DNA of 64,000 nucleotides from positions 113,574,838 through 113,638,837 of the forward strand of contig OY282558.1 of the NCBI GenBank assembly GCA_958295665.1. The letters are read 5' to 3'. Below, piece after piece: positions 10,086 through 22,136 of the stretch. This DNA is from Tipula vernalis. Taxonomy: Eukaryota; Arthropoda; Insecta; Diptera; Tipulidae. The notes under the pieces were generated by a model. That model had not been told where the DNA came from and ran no database searches. It was given only the letters and a program-made list of their open reading frames with translations. Position 1 is the stretch's first letter, and each line of letters begins with the position of its first letter. A program made the translations under genes and the position numbers.

Positions 10086-12159
10086 TCTGAAAAGAAGAAC
10101 AATAAACGAAAATTAATGAAAATTTATGATGTTAAATTATTGTAATATAAAATATATTTTCAGTTGACGCATTTTAATTTTATTATGTGTATTTGTTGTT
10201 TCGTTTGGTTAACAGATTTTCAATTTTTGGAAATTGTGTTTTTTTTATTTTTTGGAATTACTTAAATAAAAATAACAAGACTTTATAATATCTTAAAAGT
10301 GAATTATATAAGAAAAATTATATATATATATAAAATGAGTTACATCTGGAATATTTGGTTAAGAGATAAAAATGCTATTATAAATATATACAGTCTGTGT
10401 CTTAAAATTAATATAGGGGAAACCATTTTAAGTGCATTGTTAACCAACAGTAATAATTTTATTAAGGGATTTAGATTTTACTTAAATCCACTCTAGTTTA
10501 CAACATGTTTCTGCCGTAATTTTATTTAAGCGAAAAATTCACGAAAATATTGTTGGCATATTGTCAACATTGATTTGTTTTTGCGCTCAAGATTGATGAG
10601 GGCAGTTACACCTCTGCGAAGCAAATTTAACGTTTCTTTATCATTTTTCTGAATCACACCAAACAGTGCAATCTTGGATCTTGTGCGGTGTTGGTAGCCT
10701 CGCCATCGGGCGTATCTCCGGGTGACGAATAGTGGTTAAGCCTAACCGATTGGTCGACGGGAAATAAAATACCAAGCGCGGACCAAAATTAAGGGTGGTT
10801 CCCTGAATGTAATAACTAGGCTTAGGATTTTTAGATTCTAAAAAATAAAAATATGTACCTAAAATATGTAACTAAAAAATGTGTAGTCAAATTTTGAAAA
10901 TAAAATCAAAACTACAACTTATCATAAAGAGGATTTAAATTCACTCATTAAACAAAAATATTTACAAGATTTTGGCTGTAAAGTGGGACAAACTACTCCA
11001 CTGTATTATAGAGGGCTGGAGAAGTTCTAAAAATGTTTCCACATCTCCAGAAAAATTAAAAATTTGAACACGTAAACGGTCTTTACCTCTAAAGTACAAC
11101 GTGAGAGGTACGATTGCATTCTCCTTGTTTCTATAGTCAATGTACTCTCGTAATATTTTAAAATTTTTGGATTATTCAGATAAATGTCTCACTGGACGAG
11201 AATTACTTCACTTTTGATAAAGGTTTATAGTCTAAGAACTGGTGAACGTTTTGTTGAAATAGTTTTATATCGGATGAAAATTTATGAAAAGGTAGCTTTA
11301 AACTCTGAGAATGATATCGACCGCCTTGCTTGGCAACTCCGGGCATGAGGCAGTTCAAAATGAATTATACGTAACACTTGAATTTTTTAACATGTACCTT
11401 AGACTTTTTTAAGTGATCCAAATCGACATATCGAGCCAGCCCCTATTTCCTTTATGTTTCAATAGCATTGTAAATATATTGTAAAAGTGAGAGGCAGTAT
11501 AAAACATTTTAAATGTAACACTCAATAATAAAAGCAACTTTATTACATTCGCCTTACGACAGATCCAATTTATTTTATCGCTTAAATAGGTCTAAACATT
11601 TGAACAGCGAATATTTTAATGGAACTATGAACAATTCTGAGGCGGCTCAGACCCGGACTTCAGCCAGGTTGTTGATACCATTCTTAAGGATAAAAACTAC
11701 TTTTTCATAAACTTTGAGCCGGCCAAATTTTAAAACTCTTTGAATAAAACGTTCACCAGCTCTCCTACTAGGGGGGCACGAATAAATTTAGCTAACATAA
11801 AATTTGCTTTTCTAGAAGAACTCCGAATCGTTAAGGAATATACACTAAACTATTGAGCTATTTTAATTCTAAAACAAACCAAACTTGTTCTTAATTTATT
11901 TTTCTAACTTACTTAGTTTATGCAAAAGAAAAACATTTTAGCTTCTAAAAAATATTTTTTGGCTTAAATGTCTTTGCTTTGTCAAATTTTAAGCTAATTA
12001 AGTCAATCATGTGCTAAAACATAAAATAAGTTGAAATATGTACAAATATGTGATTATGCGAAAATATTTAAATGTATCCAACAAATTTTTGATTTGGATT
12101 TCCCCAAAAAACATAGTTTTTTACCTAAGAGTCCTAAGCCTAGTAATAAACAAAATGAA
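10086..12159. other. Noncoding stretch with unidentified repeat fragments
   Basis: 10086-10560 is AT-rich. 10580-10830 is GC-richer and unclassified (GCCTCGCCATCGGGCGTATC at ~10700). 11234-11360 and 11638-11764 form a diverged inverted repeat around a 280-base centre. I see no gene. Confidence 0.4.
11234..11764. repeat. Diverged inverted repeat (arms 11234-11360 and 11638-11764)
   Basis: The arms share CTGGTGAACGTTTT, TATGAAAA-GTAG-TTT and GAATG-TATC-AC blocks in inverted order, with many substitutions. It looks like an old foldback or palindromic repeat, with no target duplication visible. Confidence 0.5.
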
Positions 12160-14160
12160 GGACCCAAAAGGAGTAAACATTAGGACGCAGGGAAACGGAT
12201 CCTCAATGCCTGTGGCAGGTGTGTCCAAGTGGGCTCCCTAATGAATTCTGAAAATCCGTTTAGGAGAAGTTCCATAGTGCATCAGCAACATCCTCAGCCA
12301 GAATTGTTGAGATAGAAAATGAAAAACTTCTTAGACAACTGAAAAACACTAAAAAAATTACATCCGAGTTAATTAATGAAGTAAAAATTCTTAAAATAGA
12401 AAATGTGAAGCTTAAAAGCAACCAGAGGAACAGGATGCCAGAGAATTCCACACTGGCGAAGACGAATTAAGAGATATAATCTTTGAAGATGATGTTATTC
12501 ATCATTTCCAGCAATTGGAATGCAAATGGGCTGTTGCGAGTTAGAAATTTTCCTAAATATAGAAAAGACAGAGCCTAAGTTCAGAATCTCATTTGACAAA
12601 AGATGCATACGTTAAAATTCAAGGATACTATTACTACCACGCCATCTATTCAGCAGCAAAAGCAAGAGGCGGATCAACCAAGTTTTCGAAGGAAAACATC
12701 AAATACTACGAAGGAGTAAAAATTGAAAAAGAAATTAGACAAGAGTCCACCATAAATGTTTGATTAAATAGTCTCAAGGCAATCAACATATCATCAATAT
12801 ATTGGCACATTATAATCTGACTAAAGAAAACTAAGTGACGTTAATTAAATCGCTCGGTTCTAACTTCAAAATCGGAGGCCATTTTAATGTTAAAAATACA
12901 TATTGAGGATCAAGATAACAACCCATAAAGCTAAGGACCTATTTGCAACTGACAGAGCTTTAAACTGCTACCATTATCAAAACGGAATATTTGCCTAGGT
13001 TAACAAATAATAAAACAAACTGGGATCTGTTCCGGAATACTCTCTTACTTAGTCAAAGACACTACTGGATTACAAGTACCAATTAAAACTCCGGCAGAAC
13101 TTGATGACCAATTAGAGCTGCTGAACCACAGTATACTACAAGCAGCGTGGCAGATTAGTCCGTACACTCGAAACCAAACGACCTGTTTATCAAATAAATC
13201 AAGAATAAATCTTTAAGCGAATACCTAGTGGCCCTTCTGTCCAAAACGACACAGTAATTATTCCCTTTGGATAACAACTAAAGTCCTTTTAAAGGCCTAA
13301 AGTAAATACAATTGGCCCCAATCAAGAATGACGATGGAACGATTTCCCTACTTTCTTCAAGCTACTGCTCAAGATGTTAAAATCAGTAATAGAAGAAAGA
13401 AAATTCATTCCTCCTTACCAATTTGGTTTTATAGAGAGACACTGTACCATAGATCAATTGCAGAGAATCACAGATTTAATTGACGATGCACTTGGAAACA
13501 AAAATGATATTGAATTATCTTCTTGGACGTATCTTAAGCCTTCGACAAAGTAAGACACCGGACCCTGGAACATAAACTAGACAGAGATCTGCCGAAGCAG
13601 TTTTACCTAATTTTAAAGTTATGTCTAGCTGATCGACACTTTCGTGTAAAACATGAAGAGAAATACTCCGAACTAAAGACAACATCGGCTGCGAAGGAGT
13701 TCCACAAGGAAGTGTGCTGGGGCCAATACTCTCTATATACGGGACTTACCAAGTACAAGAGTAACAAATTTTGCAACATTTTTGCATGTTACTGCAATCT
13801 TGGTAATTGGAGACAACATAGAGGAGTCCACCAGTAAATTACAAAACGCCAAACGAATTCGCAACTAATTCCACATGTAAACAGAGCAAAATACTTAGGA
13901 ATGACCCTTGATGCTAAACTCAAGTGGAAAGAGCATGTTAAAAAGAAAAAAAGAAGACTTAAACATCAAATACAGAAAAATGTATTGGGTCATAGGAAGG
14001 AACTCTGAGCTAACATTACGTAATAAATTGCTCTTATATCGGCAGCTATTGAAACCTGTATGGACGTAAGATATACAGCTGATTTTCATCGTATGCTGAT
14101 CAATACATACCCAGTAAGATGGCTTCAACGAACGAAGCCCGTAAAATTAGGGAATTAAAT
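12160..14160 (+). pseudogene. Jockey-clade LINE remnant, heavily decayed
   Basis: Pieces appear in LINE order on the plus strand. A coiled-coil-like ORF1 fragment (around EIENEKLLRQLKNTKK, ~12310) comes first. Endonuclease sequence follows near 12515-12720, with NWNANGL and then LEIFLNIEK, closely matching the start of the intact-looking Jockey copy at 63764. RT sequence lies at 13330-13750 (PPYQFGF, then EHKLDRDLPKQFY and a decayed copy of the usual QGSVLGP segment). An RT thumb segment with KYLGMTLDAKLKWKEHV lies near 13890. Frames change repeatedly, and no YADD box survives. It is an old dead copy of a family that also has a young copy at the window's right end. Confidence 0.8.
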
Positions 14161-14579
14161 TAATGAAGTAATTAACTTGGAGCTGACCAATTGGGTTATA
14201 CTCCACAAATAATTAACAACATTTAATAGAGATAAATTATTAGATGAATTATATTCAGTCAATATTATATTATATTTTTACAAATCTACTAATGATGCAC
14301 CGAAATATCAATTATATTATTTATCAATACAAAATAAAACCGTTGCCACACTGATGTAATGCTCCATCAGTTTAGTTGAATTAAAATAACCGACAAAAAG
14401 TTTGTGTCGCGGGAAAAATACTTTCGTGCCACGATTAAGCAATTAGCCATCATTGCAGTATTTACACCCAGTAAACAATTAAAACATGTAACGAAGCGTA
14501 ACATTTATGAATGTAACTAATGTAGTATTTTTTAATAAGAAAACATAAGTTTTAGTGCGAAAATTGCTGTGTTAGTTGA

Positions 14580-16800
14580 TGAGGATGCTGAATTGGATAG
14601 AGAGTTGGCGCGATTGAATAAGCGGCATAAAATAATGATGTTATACCGTGAGTTGAGTGGGTAGGGGGGGGGGGGAGGGCGAGTTAGAAAACAGTACGAA
14701 TTTTCGGATGATATTGAACGAAAAGCTCTTCTTCCACGCTATGAAAGCCTTATAGCGTAAACGCTAACCAAACTGGTAACAACGTTATGATACAATACTA
14801 TCGCATCATCTAGTTAAATAACAACGATCGGTACTATGCTATAATTGTTCTGCATATGGACATGTGACTAAAGACTGCAACGAAGTCAAACGAGAACCAA
14901 GGGCTTATTTCAAGTGTGGATTAACCGGGCACATTCTTAAGGATTGCTGGAGGAGGTACAGATTTTAATAAGTTTTATTCAGTATTTGATATGGGCCATC
15001 CGGTTAGCTTCATCCATCGCTTTATTGTTCCGGATGATTTCTGTAGTCCAAAGCAAATCTACTGAAACTATCGTGGCTTAGGTAACACCAAATTGTTTAT
15101 TATCAAATTTTATCGAATCGTGAAAAAGGTATCTATGTTGATTATTTCAGATGATATATTCGCGGTGCCTATATTACTTGGTCGGAATTTTATGGATCCA
15201 TTTGGCATTAAAACCAGACAATTTATTATCGAATATTAAATTAAACAAAAATTCGAATAAAATGCCATTACTTTCTTTTACTCTAGTAAAATAAAGTATA
15301 GTAATCATGAAAATTTTGGACCTTGAGATTTTTAGAGATTTATTTGTTTTGAGGTCCCCTGAGTCCGAAAAAGTGAGTTTCGAAATGGTGTCTGTCTGTC
15401 AGTCTGTCTGTGTCCTCTCTACAGCCCAGATGGTTTAACCAATCGAACTGAAACTTTAGATTTAAGCTTTTTTGATAAATTGGGAGGTCCCAGTGAATTT
15501 TACTCCAAATCGGCTAACCAGAAGTGGCCACTCCCTTGGCCCAGAAAATTTATTTTGCAAATATCTTAAAAAGTAAAAGGTTTACAAAAAACTACTTAAT
15601 ACAAAATATTACCAAAAAAAAAAAAAAAAAATTAAATTTCTCAAAATTCTCTGTTCTTAAAAGAAAGTGGTGTGTTGGTCACACCTCCATTTTTTCCAAA
15701 ATTACCGTGCGACTTCTTGGTTTAGTTAAACCAAATAAAACGTCCGATTCATCGATTAGTGTAGGCAAGCATTTGCCATGTTGCGAGATCAATTGTCCTC
15801 TGCTTCCGTGCTTGCCTATTATAGTCCAGTTCGCGAGACTGAGTTGCACTACGATGCTGGTGCTTTGGGATACGGTAGTGTGTTATTGCAACACGAGGAT
15901 GACGGGAAATTGCATTCATAGTGGCATATTTTCCAAAACGTACGACATTACCTAAAACTAATACAGCTTCGACTTCGAACTAGAAGCTTTAGCTATCATT
16001 AATTCGTTGCGTCGTTTCCGAGTGTATTTAGAAGAAATCCCATTTCGAATGTTACTGATTGCAACTCGCTTACGAAGACGTTGAGTAAGGGAAATGTTAA
16101 AAGAGCTTGACAATTATAATTATACGATCGAACATCGTAGTGGGGAACGGATGGGCCATGGCGATGCACTTAGTCGCCCTTATTTAGTTGCGGCCATTGT
16201 GACCGACTGGAAAATAAACCATCAAAATTATTTGAATTGAGTGGTGGATTGTTTTATAGAAGAGAGTTTCTGGTAGTTTATTGCTAAACGTGCCCAAGGA
16301 GATGGAGGACAATGTCATCTTAAAATGCATTATTGGTTTCCAGGAATTAAGGAAAAAGTCGAAAAATTCGAAGCGAAAGCATATTTTAGTTGTGGTGGAT
16401 GTATTCACTAAATATGTAAAATTGTATCCAATAAATTCTACCATAGCACAAAAGAAGTGTGTACAGCCTAATGTAAACATTTTGAATATTATAGTCGTGC
16501 TAGAAGCATCGTAAGCGATCAGAGGTACTTGTTTCACAACATTAGACTTCAATCCTTTTTTATTAGACCGAAATATTGATCACGTGAAGGTTGCTGTTGC
16601 ATCACCGCAAGCCAATGATCAAGTTGAACGTGTTAATAATGTTTCGAAAGCAATGTTAAGTAAATTGAGTGAACCGCTCCAACATTTGAACTGGTCTAAA
16701 ATGTTGACTCGTGTTGAATTTAGTATGAATAACTCAATGTCATTCGTGACATTGAAAACTGTCAGCCGACTCAGGCTTCGCACTTGATGAAGAGTGGGGC
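14580..16800 (+). pseudogene. Ty3/gypsy remnant lacking the RT core
   Basis: Order on the plus strand: a gag fragment (~14590); a zinc-knuckle pair at 14837-14955 (CYNCSAYGHVTKDC intact, the second having lost its first Cys to Tyr); a protease-like segment near 15000-15200 (VPILLGRNFMD); then RNase H sequence at 15775-16180 (GALGYGSVLLQ, IEHRSGERM...DALSR); then integrase at 16370-16790 (KHILVVVDVFTKYVKLYP with the first Asp, and VASPQANDQVERVN with the catalytic Glu). The palm of the RT is missing entirely, and a dispersed repeat sits in the gap (15300-15690). Many stops and frameshifts are present, and no LTRs were recognised. Confidence 0.85.
15300..15690 (+). repeat. Dispersed repeat with CTGTCTGTCTG core
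   Basis: Contains CCCCTGAGTCCGAAAAAGTG, a CTGTCTGTCAGTCTGTCTG stretch, an A-run and TTTCTCAAAATTCTCTGTTC. The same two segments recur at 35020-35330 on the opposite strand but in swapped order. It occupies the place where the gypsy remnant's RT should be. Confidence 0.65.
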
Positions 16801-17045
16801 GATTTTGAATTTGGCGAATTATCTTTTGGTTCTTTTCCATTTACATTAAAGTTTATTTTAATAATACAAGAGTCATTACAGAGTCACTTATTAATAAATG
16901 GAAAATCTGCTTGTTGGAAAAATTCTGTATTTATGTCATGTATAGCGATGCTTTAACTTGGCAAGTAAATAACTCGAGAAATTAGAAAAACTGACAAGGT
17001 ACTCTTAATGAAATAAATTGTGATTAACTAAAATATAGGTTGACA

Positions 17046-17125
17046 TTATTATTATTATTGGAAGCCCATGTGAGCGATCAGCCAGCTCGCACTGCGACCT
17101 AAAAGATCTATTGTGCTGGACCCTG
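17046..17125 (-). repeat. 3' tail of a LOA-derived LINE (left part of split copy)
   Basis: On the minus strand this reads GGTCCAGCACAATAGATC, then TTTTAGGTCGCAGTGCGAG, and ends in ATAATAATAATAA. It matches the 3' end of the LOA LINE at 55505-55553. The rest of this copy resumes at 22137, and the gypsy element lies in between. Confidence 0.8.
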
Positions 17126-17210
17126 TGTAACGATATGGCGCGTCAGCCTGTAAAATTGATACAAAAAAAAAACTGGTTAAGATTTTCCCCTTGAAAGTAA
17201 CGTTTTTTTT

Positions 17211-17570
17211 TTAATCGGGCGAGTTGAAAAAAAAAAAGATAGAGATAAAGCAGTCGGCCCAGAATTTTAAAGGCAAAAATACGAAATTTAAAAAAAAAAT
17301 TATGTACATATTAGTTTTAGCATTGATTTTATTGAGAAACTCTAAAGCACCGTGTCCTAATATGCTAAGAGAGGCACCACTATCCATTAAGCCACGAATC
17401 TGAATGCCATTAATTTCGATGAGTGCGTAGGGCCTGATATCATTTTCACTACCGATGTAAGTTTCTGCACATGCGCGAACAAAGGAACGCCGGGCTTTCC
17501 AATATTTAATGTTTCTACGGTTTGCTTGTATCCGATTAATTTGAGATGGATTCTTAATTATCGGTAATTT
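17211..17570 (-). pseudogene. Gypsy aspartic protease fragment
   Basis: The frame overlaps the 3' end of gag in a shifted phase, as is usual for gag-pro frameshifting. It contains the retroviral-type active site in LIEINGIQIRGLMDSGAS followed by LSILG. Only about 20 residues follow the active site before the sequence turns into an A/T-rich hydrophobic run, so the second half of the protease is missing at the rearrangement breakpoint (~17330). Confidence 0.8.
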
Positions 17571-18574
17571 GGTGGTTCGTTGATGGGCACTGCTGAAGAG
17601 TTCCTTACTGGTAAGGCAGTCGTTGTCTGAGGTCGGGTCATAATCTTTACCGGTAGTGTCAAACCCGTTCTTTCCACTCCCGGATAATAGTTTTCCGCTA
17701 CCCGCTGGCAATGTGTGCATTGTGGTTTGACTACGTCCTTGGCTCCGCAACCGTAACAAAATAATCCTTGAGGTGGTAAATCGCAGTCTTGATAGCGGTG
17801 TTCTGGCCTCCGACAATTCCAACAAACTAAGTATTGTTTGTGGGTGGTTATGTTATTTGGATTTACATTCGCAGACTTGCGTGTTTGATTCGAAATCGAG
17901 TCTAAGTAGTAGCCATAGCCGTGTTCTTCGTTTAATGCGTGTGTTCGATCATTTTCTACGACATAATAGGGGGACGATGGGTATAAATCAACAGAAGCCC
18001 TTTGTATTGGAACAGCTAGTTCATTGACAAATCGAGCTCTCCGATCTGCTGGAGGTGATCTGTCTCTTCGTTTCTTCTCCCATAATCGCTCATATCGATG
18101 TCCAATCATTGTTAAATCTTCAACAGAACCTATCAATAAATGAAGAGTCATCTGCTGAAGATCAAAACTCATGTTCTCGCGAATTATTTCCAACAGATCC
18201 ACTTCTGGAAATTTACTGATCAGGCGATTATTGAAACTTTCAACCTCCAGTATAAAATTACTTAGAAACTCACTGTTCCGTTGTTTCCGAGTTTCGATAA
18301 AGCGCCGAGTTGCGCGGTCTGATTCAATACTACTGAAGCGTTGAACTAGGGCCTGACGTAACTGCATATATGTTGCATTAGGAAATTTTTGCGTAAAAAC
18401 CCAATACCATTTTTCCGCTACATCCTTTAAAAATGTTGGCATTAGGGCGTATAATTGTTCTAATGGTACTTGTTCGCGCCAAGCGAAATATTCTAATCTG
18501 AAGACGAAATCCTGTACGGCCAGACCTTGAGGAGTGCCAGAAAAACTTATATTCCATTTAGGCTCCGTTTTCAA
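17558..18574 (-). CDS. Gypsy gag (capsid plus zinc knuckles)
   Basis: 338 codons. The capsid-like part (residues ~10-175) has the usual gag pattern, including PTFLKDVAEKWYW and ALVQRFSS. The zinc-knuckle region lies near residues 252-290: CWNCRRPEHRYQDC is a canonical CCHC, while the second (CYGCGAKDVVKPQC) has Val in place of His, followed by a third Cys pair. The frame ends at 17558 where the protease frame takes over. It forms the capsid shell and binds element RNA. The frame is open and long, but its N-terminal extension (18578-19377) is broken. Confidence 0.8.
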   Translation of the reverse strand: MKTEPKWNISFSGTPQGLAVQDFVFRLEYFAWREQVPLEQLYALMPTFLKDVAEKWYWVFTQKFPNATYMQLRQALVQRFSSIESDRATRRFIETRKQRNSEFLSNFILEVESFNNRLISKFPEVDLLEIIRENMSFDLQQMTLHLLIGSVEDLTMIGHRYERLWEKKRRDRSPPADRRARFVNELAVPIQRASVDLYPSSPYYVVENDRTHALNEEHGYGYYLDSISNQTRKSANVNPNNITTHKQYLVCWNCRRPEHRYQDCDLPPQGLFCYGCGAKDVVKPQCTHCQRVAENYYPGVERTGLTLPVKIMTRPQTTTALPVRNSSAVPINEPPNYR

Positions 18575-18577
18575 TGA

Positions 18578-19377
18578 TTACTGCATATTTATTGGAGGAG
18601 GTCCGAAAATTGGTGAAGTTTGGTTATTGGTAGCAAAATTAGCAGGTGGGACGATATAATTATTTTGATTCCTGTTAAGTGGTTTATTCGCATTGAATGA
18701 TGATGATCTATTTGGATAACTGATCGGGACATTCGAATATATCGTAGGATTATTAGTAGTTGTATTATAATGTCGATTAAACATGATACGACTTGAAAGT
18801 TTGGGACCGTTAATTGGCATGGATGACGAATGTGGTTCAAGGCTCCCTGCCCTGTTACTCCAAGTTACATAAGTTGAGTCTTGCGGAACAGTCATCAATG
18901 GAGGGTTTGTACTAACAATCAGAGTATCTATAGAGTGGACTGTTTTTGGTAAAATTTCAGTTACGAATGATTTCGACTGTTTGTCGGCTATTTGTAGACC
19001 CGATAAAGCTTCCACTGTTGAGACCGCCTCATTAACTATAGATTTTTTTAATACAGGTTGAAGATCTATGAGATTCTCTAAGCAAACATCGTATAGTTTT
19101 TCTAATCTTCGCCAATGATTTATCAATCTGTCAATTTCATTGTCCTGATGAAAGCATCCTTTTAGACGGTAAGTCCTATCTTTCCAGTGCCGAATCCTGT
19201 TTTTATTTCAGATAAATTTTTATATGATATACTACGGGTATCCTCTAGAATTTTAGAAATTATAGAATTTTGATTTTGACAAAGTTTTAATTCTTTATCG
19301 AAATCATTGGTGTGTGTACGAGAGGGCCTTAGGAATGATTCAGTAATTTCCGATGCAAAAGCGCTATATAGATTCAA
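18578..19377 (-). pseudogene. Gypsy gag N-terminal extension, broken
   Basis: Two frames (19162-19377 and 18578-19126), each of gag-like low-complexity composition (Asn/Thr/Ser/Pro-rich toward 18600), abut the capsid frame. A DNEIDRLINHWRRLEKLYD helix-forming segment begins at ~19140, after an acceptor-like TTTCATCAG. The 5' end meets the RT gene's start at 19378-19381, which is the inversion junction. It could be an N-terminal gag domain or leader. Confidence 0.6.
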
Positions 19378-19380
19378 TCC

Positions 19381-20649
19381 ATGGAATTTAATAGAATCTT
19401 GGCTTTATTTCCTTCATTTGAAAAGAACGTACTAGGAAAAACTAAAATCCTCGAACACCAAATAGATGTTGGCGATACTCCCCCAATTAAGCAACGACAT
19501 TACGCAGTTTCTCCGGCGATCCAGGAACTTATGTACCAGGAACTTGATTTAATGTTATCTCTAGGGGTAATAGAAGAAAGCTCGAGTTCTTGGTCATCTC
19601 CAGTTGTGCTTATTCGTAAGCCTAACAAAATTAGATTATGCTTGGATTCTCGTAAGATCAATGCTGTGACAAAGAAAGATGCTTATCCTCTGCCACTAAT
19701 AAATGGCCTGCTTGGGAGATTAAAGTGCACAAAGTATATCTCCAGCATTAATCTTAAAGATATTTTCTGGCAGATCCCCCTTGCTCCTGCCTCTAGAGAT
19801 AAAACTGCGTTCACAGTTCCTGGTAGACCGCTATACCATTTCTGCGTTATGCCTTTTGGTTTATGCAACTCTCTACAGACGATCTGTCATCTGATGGACA
19901 AGGTTATTCCACATTGCTATCATCAACAAATATTTGTTTATCTGGATGATCTTTTAATTACCTCTGCCACAATTGAAGAGCACTGCAAATTATTGGAACT
20001 AGTCTCAAAACGTCTTGTTGATGCCAGCCTCACCATAAATGTGTCGAAAAGTCACTTCTTGATGAAAAAAATAAAATATTTGGGCTATATAGTAGGAGAA
20101 GGTGGTCTTAGGACTGACCCGGAAAAGATGGAAGCCATAGGGAATTTTCCAACACCAACAAGCGTGAAGCAAACCCGCCAACTTCTTGGGTTGACAGGAT
20201 GGTACCAGAGGTTCATACCAAATTATGCTCAGGTAACCACTCCTATCACCAATCTCTTAAAAAAGCAAGCAAAATTTGTTTGGACTAGCGATGCTCAGAT
20301 TTCTCTAGAAAAACTTAAATATTTGTTGACTACGGCTCCGTTACTTGTAAATCCTGACTACTCGAAACCCTTCTGGATTAGATGTGATGCTTCCAAAACC
20401 GGAGTCGGGAGTGTCCTATTTCAAAAGGATTCAGAAGGCAACGAAAAACCGATTGCTTTCATGTCAAAGAAGCTTAATCAAGCACAGGGCAACTACAGTG
20501 CCACTGAACTCGAATGCTTAGCTGCAGTATTAAGCATAAACAAATTTCGTCCCTACATTGAAGGTTACCATGCCACCATAATAACTGATCATTCTAGCCT
20601 TAAATGGCTAATGACACTTGCTCGTTGGAGTCTTAAGCTTCAAGCTTAA
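19381..20649 (+). pseudogene. Gypsy reverse transcriptase-RNase H, catalytic Asp lost
   Basis: 422 codons. RT fingers/palm runs from residue ~30 (IKQRHYAVSP; SSSWSSPVVLIRK) through YLDDLLIT (the two metal-binding Asp of the YXDD box intact) to the thumb/connection (LLGLTGWYQRFIPNYAQV). RNase H starts near IRCDASKTGVGSVLF. The first palm Asp, normally in S-L-D-L-K-D-A-F-W-Q, is Asn here (SINLKDIFWQ), so polymerase activity should be lost. RNase H loses a few residues after HSSLKWLM, and the frame ends at a TAA (20647-20649), after which the sequence continues in the same frame. A stop at 19369 and the gag junction lie directly upstream, so there is no protease in front. Confidence 0.92.
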
Positions 20650-21989
20650 GATTTTAATGTAGAACATCAGCGTGGCTCCGAAAATGTAGTGCCCGACTCT
20701 TTGTCTAGGATGTTTTGTGACTCAGTCATATCGGACTTGCATGCGACAGTTGACCTCTCATCAGTTGCGATTAACGATTTGGAATATATTAAGCTCAGAA
20801 GAAAAATCCTTGAATGCCCCGATAAATACCCCGCGTTTAAGATATTGTCAGATCGTATTTATATAAAAATTGGCACAAATGTGGATCCTTCGTTAACTGA
20901 CCTCGCAAACTGGAAGTTATGGATTCCACAAAGTATGACGGAGCATCTCATCCAACAGTTCCATAACCCGCCTCTCGCTGCACACGGTAGTATTTTAAAA
21001 ACTTTAACTCGACTGCGACAATATTTTTACAGATGGCCAGGAATCCGAAAGCAGGTATATGATTTTGTAAAAACTTGCGTTATATGTAAAACTACTAAAA
21101 GTTCTAATTGTATCACGAAGCCCCCTTTGGGTGACACTCTATTCGCAACCCGGCCATGGGAACATGTTTATATGGATCTCATGGGACCTTAACCACGATC
21201 CAAAATGGGTAACACGTATATTTTGGTGATTTTAGACCAACTCACAAAATTCGTACTACTTAAACCACAAGTTCCAGCACCTCAAATAAAATAATAAATT
21301 ACGTAAGAAATGAAGTATTTCTAGTCTTTGGGGTACCCAAGCAAGTGCGAACTGATAATGGACCGCAGTTTATCAGTAAAGCTTTTCAACAACTATTGAG
21401 CGAGTTCGACATCTTACACAGTAAAATAGCGGTGTATTCTCCTCAAGCAAACGCGTCAGACCGCGTTAATCGATCGGTTGTGGCTGCTATTAGAGCATAT
21501 GTTCAAACTGAACACAGAACCTGGGATAAAGCTTTACCTGAAATTGCTTGCGCTCTACGCACTGCCATTCACCAAACAATTGAATATTCACCATTCTTCT
21601 TGTTATTCGGTTATCGTATGATCACAAATGGAAAATCATATGAAATCTTGCGAGACATGAATTCACTAGATGATGGTGTAGAAGTTTTATCCCATACTGA
21701 CAGACTTTCCATATTGCATTCCGCTATAGCTAAAAATCATAAAACGGCCTATGAAAAATATTCAAAACATTATAATCTTCGAACGCGTCATATTAATTTC
21801 ACCTCTGGACAAATTGTTTATTTATTACAACATCCCCAAAGCGATGCATCCAAAAATATTTGTGCAAAATTTTATCCAAAATATATCAAAGCGGTTACAT
21901 ACCACAAAATTGGAAATGTCACTTACGTCTGCAAAGATGAAAATGGAAAAATTCTGAGAAATTTTAATGCAAAAGATTTGAAAGTCTAG
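20650..21989 (+). pseudogene. Gypsy RNase H end and integrase, broken
   Basis: The RNase H tail (QRGSENVVPDSLSRM) is followed by the integrase zinc-binding domain (AAHGSILKTL...CVICKTTK, HHCC-type) and the start of the catalytic core (HVYMDLMGP, first Asp). Stops occur at 21190 and near 21290, with a frameshift before 21345. The core continues with VRTDNGPQF (second Asp). The third catalytic residue, normally Glu in PQANASERVN, is Asp (SPQANASDRVNRS). A C-terminal domain continues to a stop at 21987-21989. No envelope-like gene follows. Confidence 0.9.
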
Positions 21990-22136
21990 ATGTGAATATG
22001 TATGCTGAGGGTGTACATATTACGTATTATAATGAAACTCAGAGTCGAACGTGGTTAGAACCATCATTTTAACGCTCGTTCGAATCTGCCCTGTAACGAT
22101 ATGGCGGGTCAGCCTGTAAAATTGATACAAAAAAAA

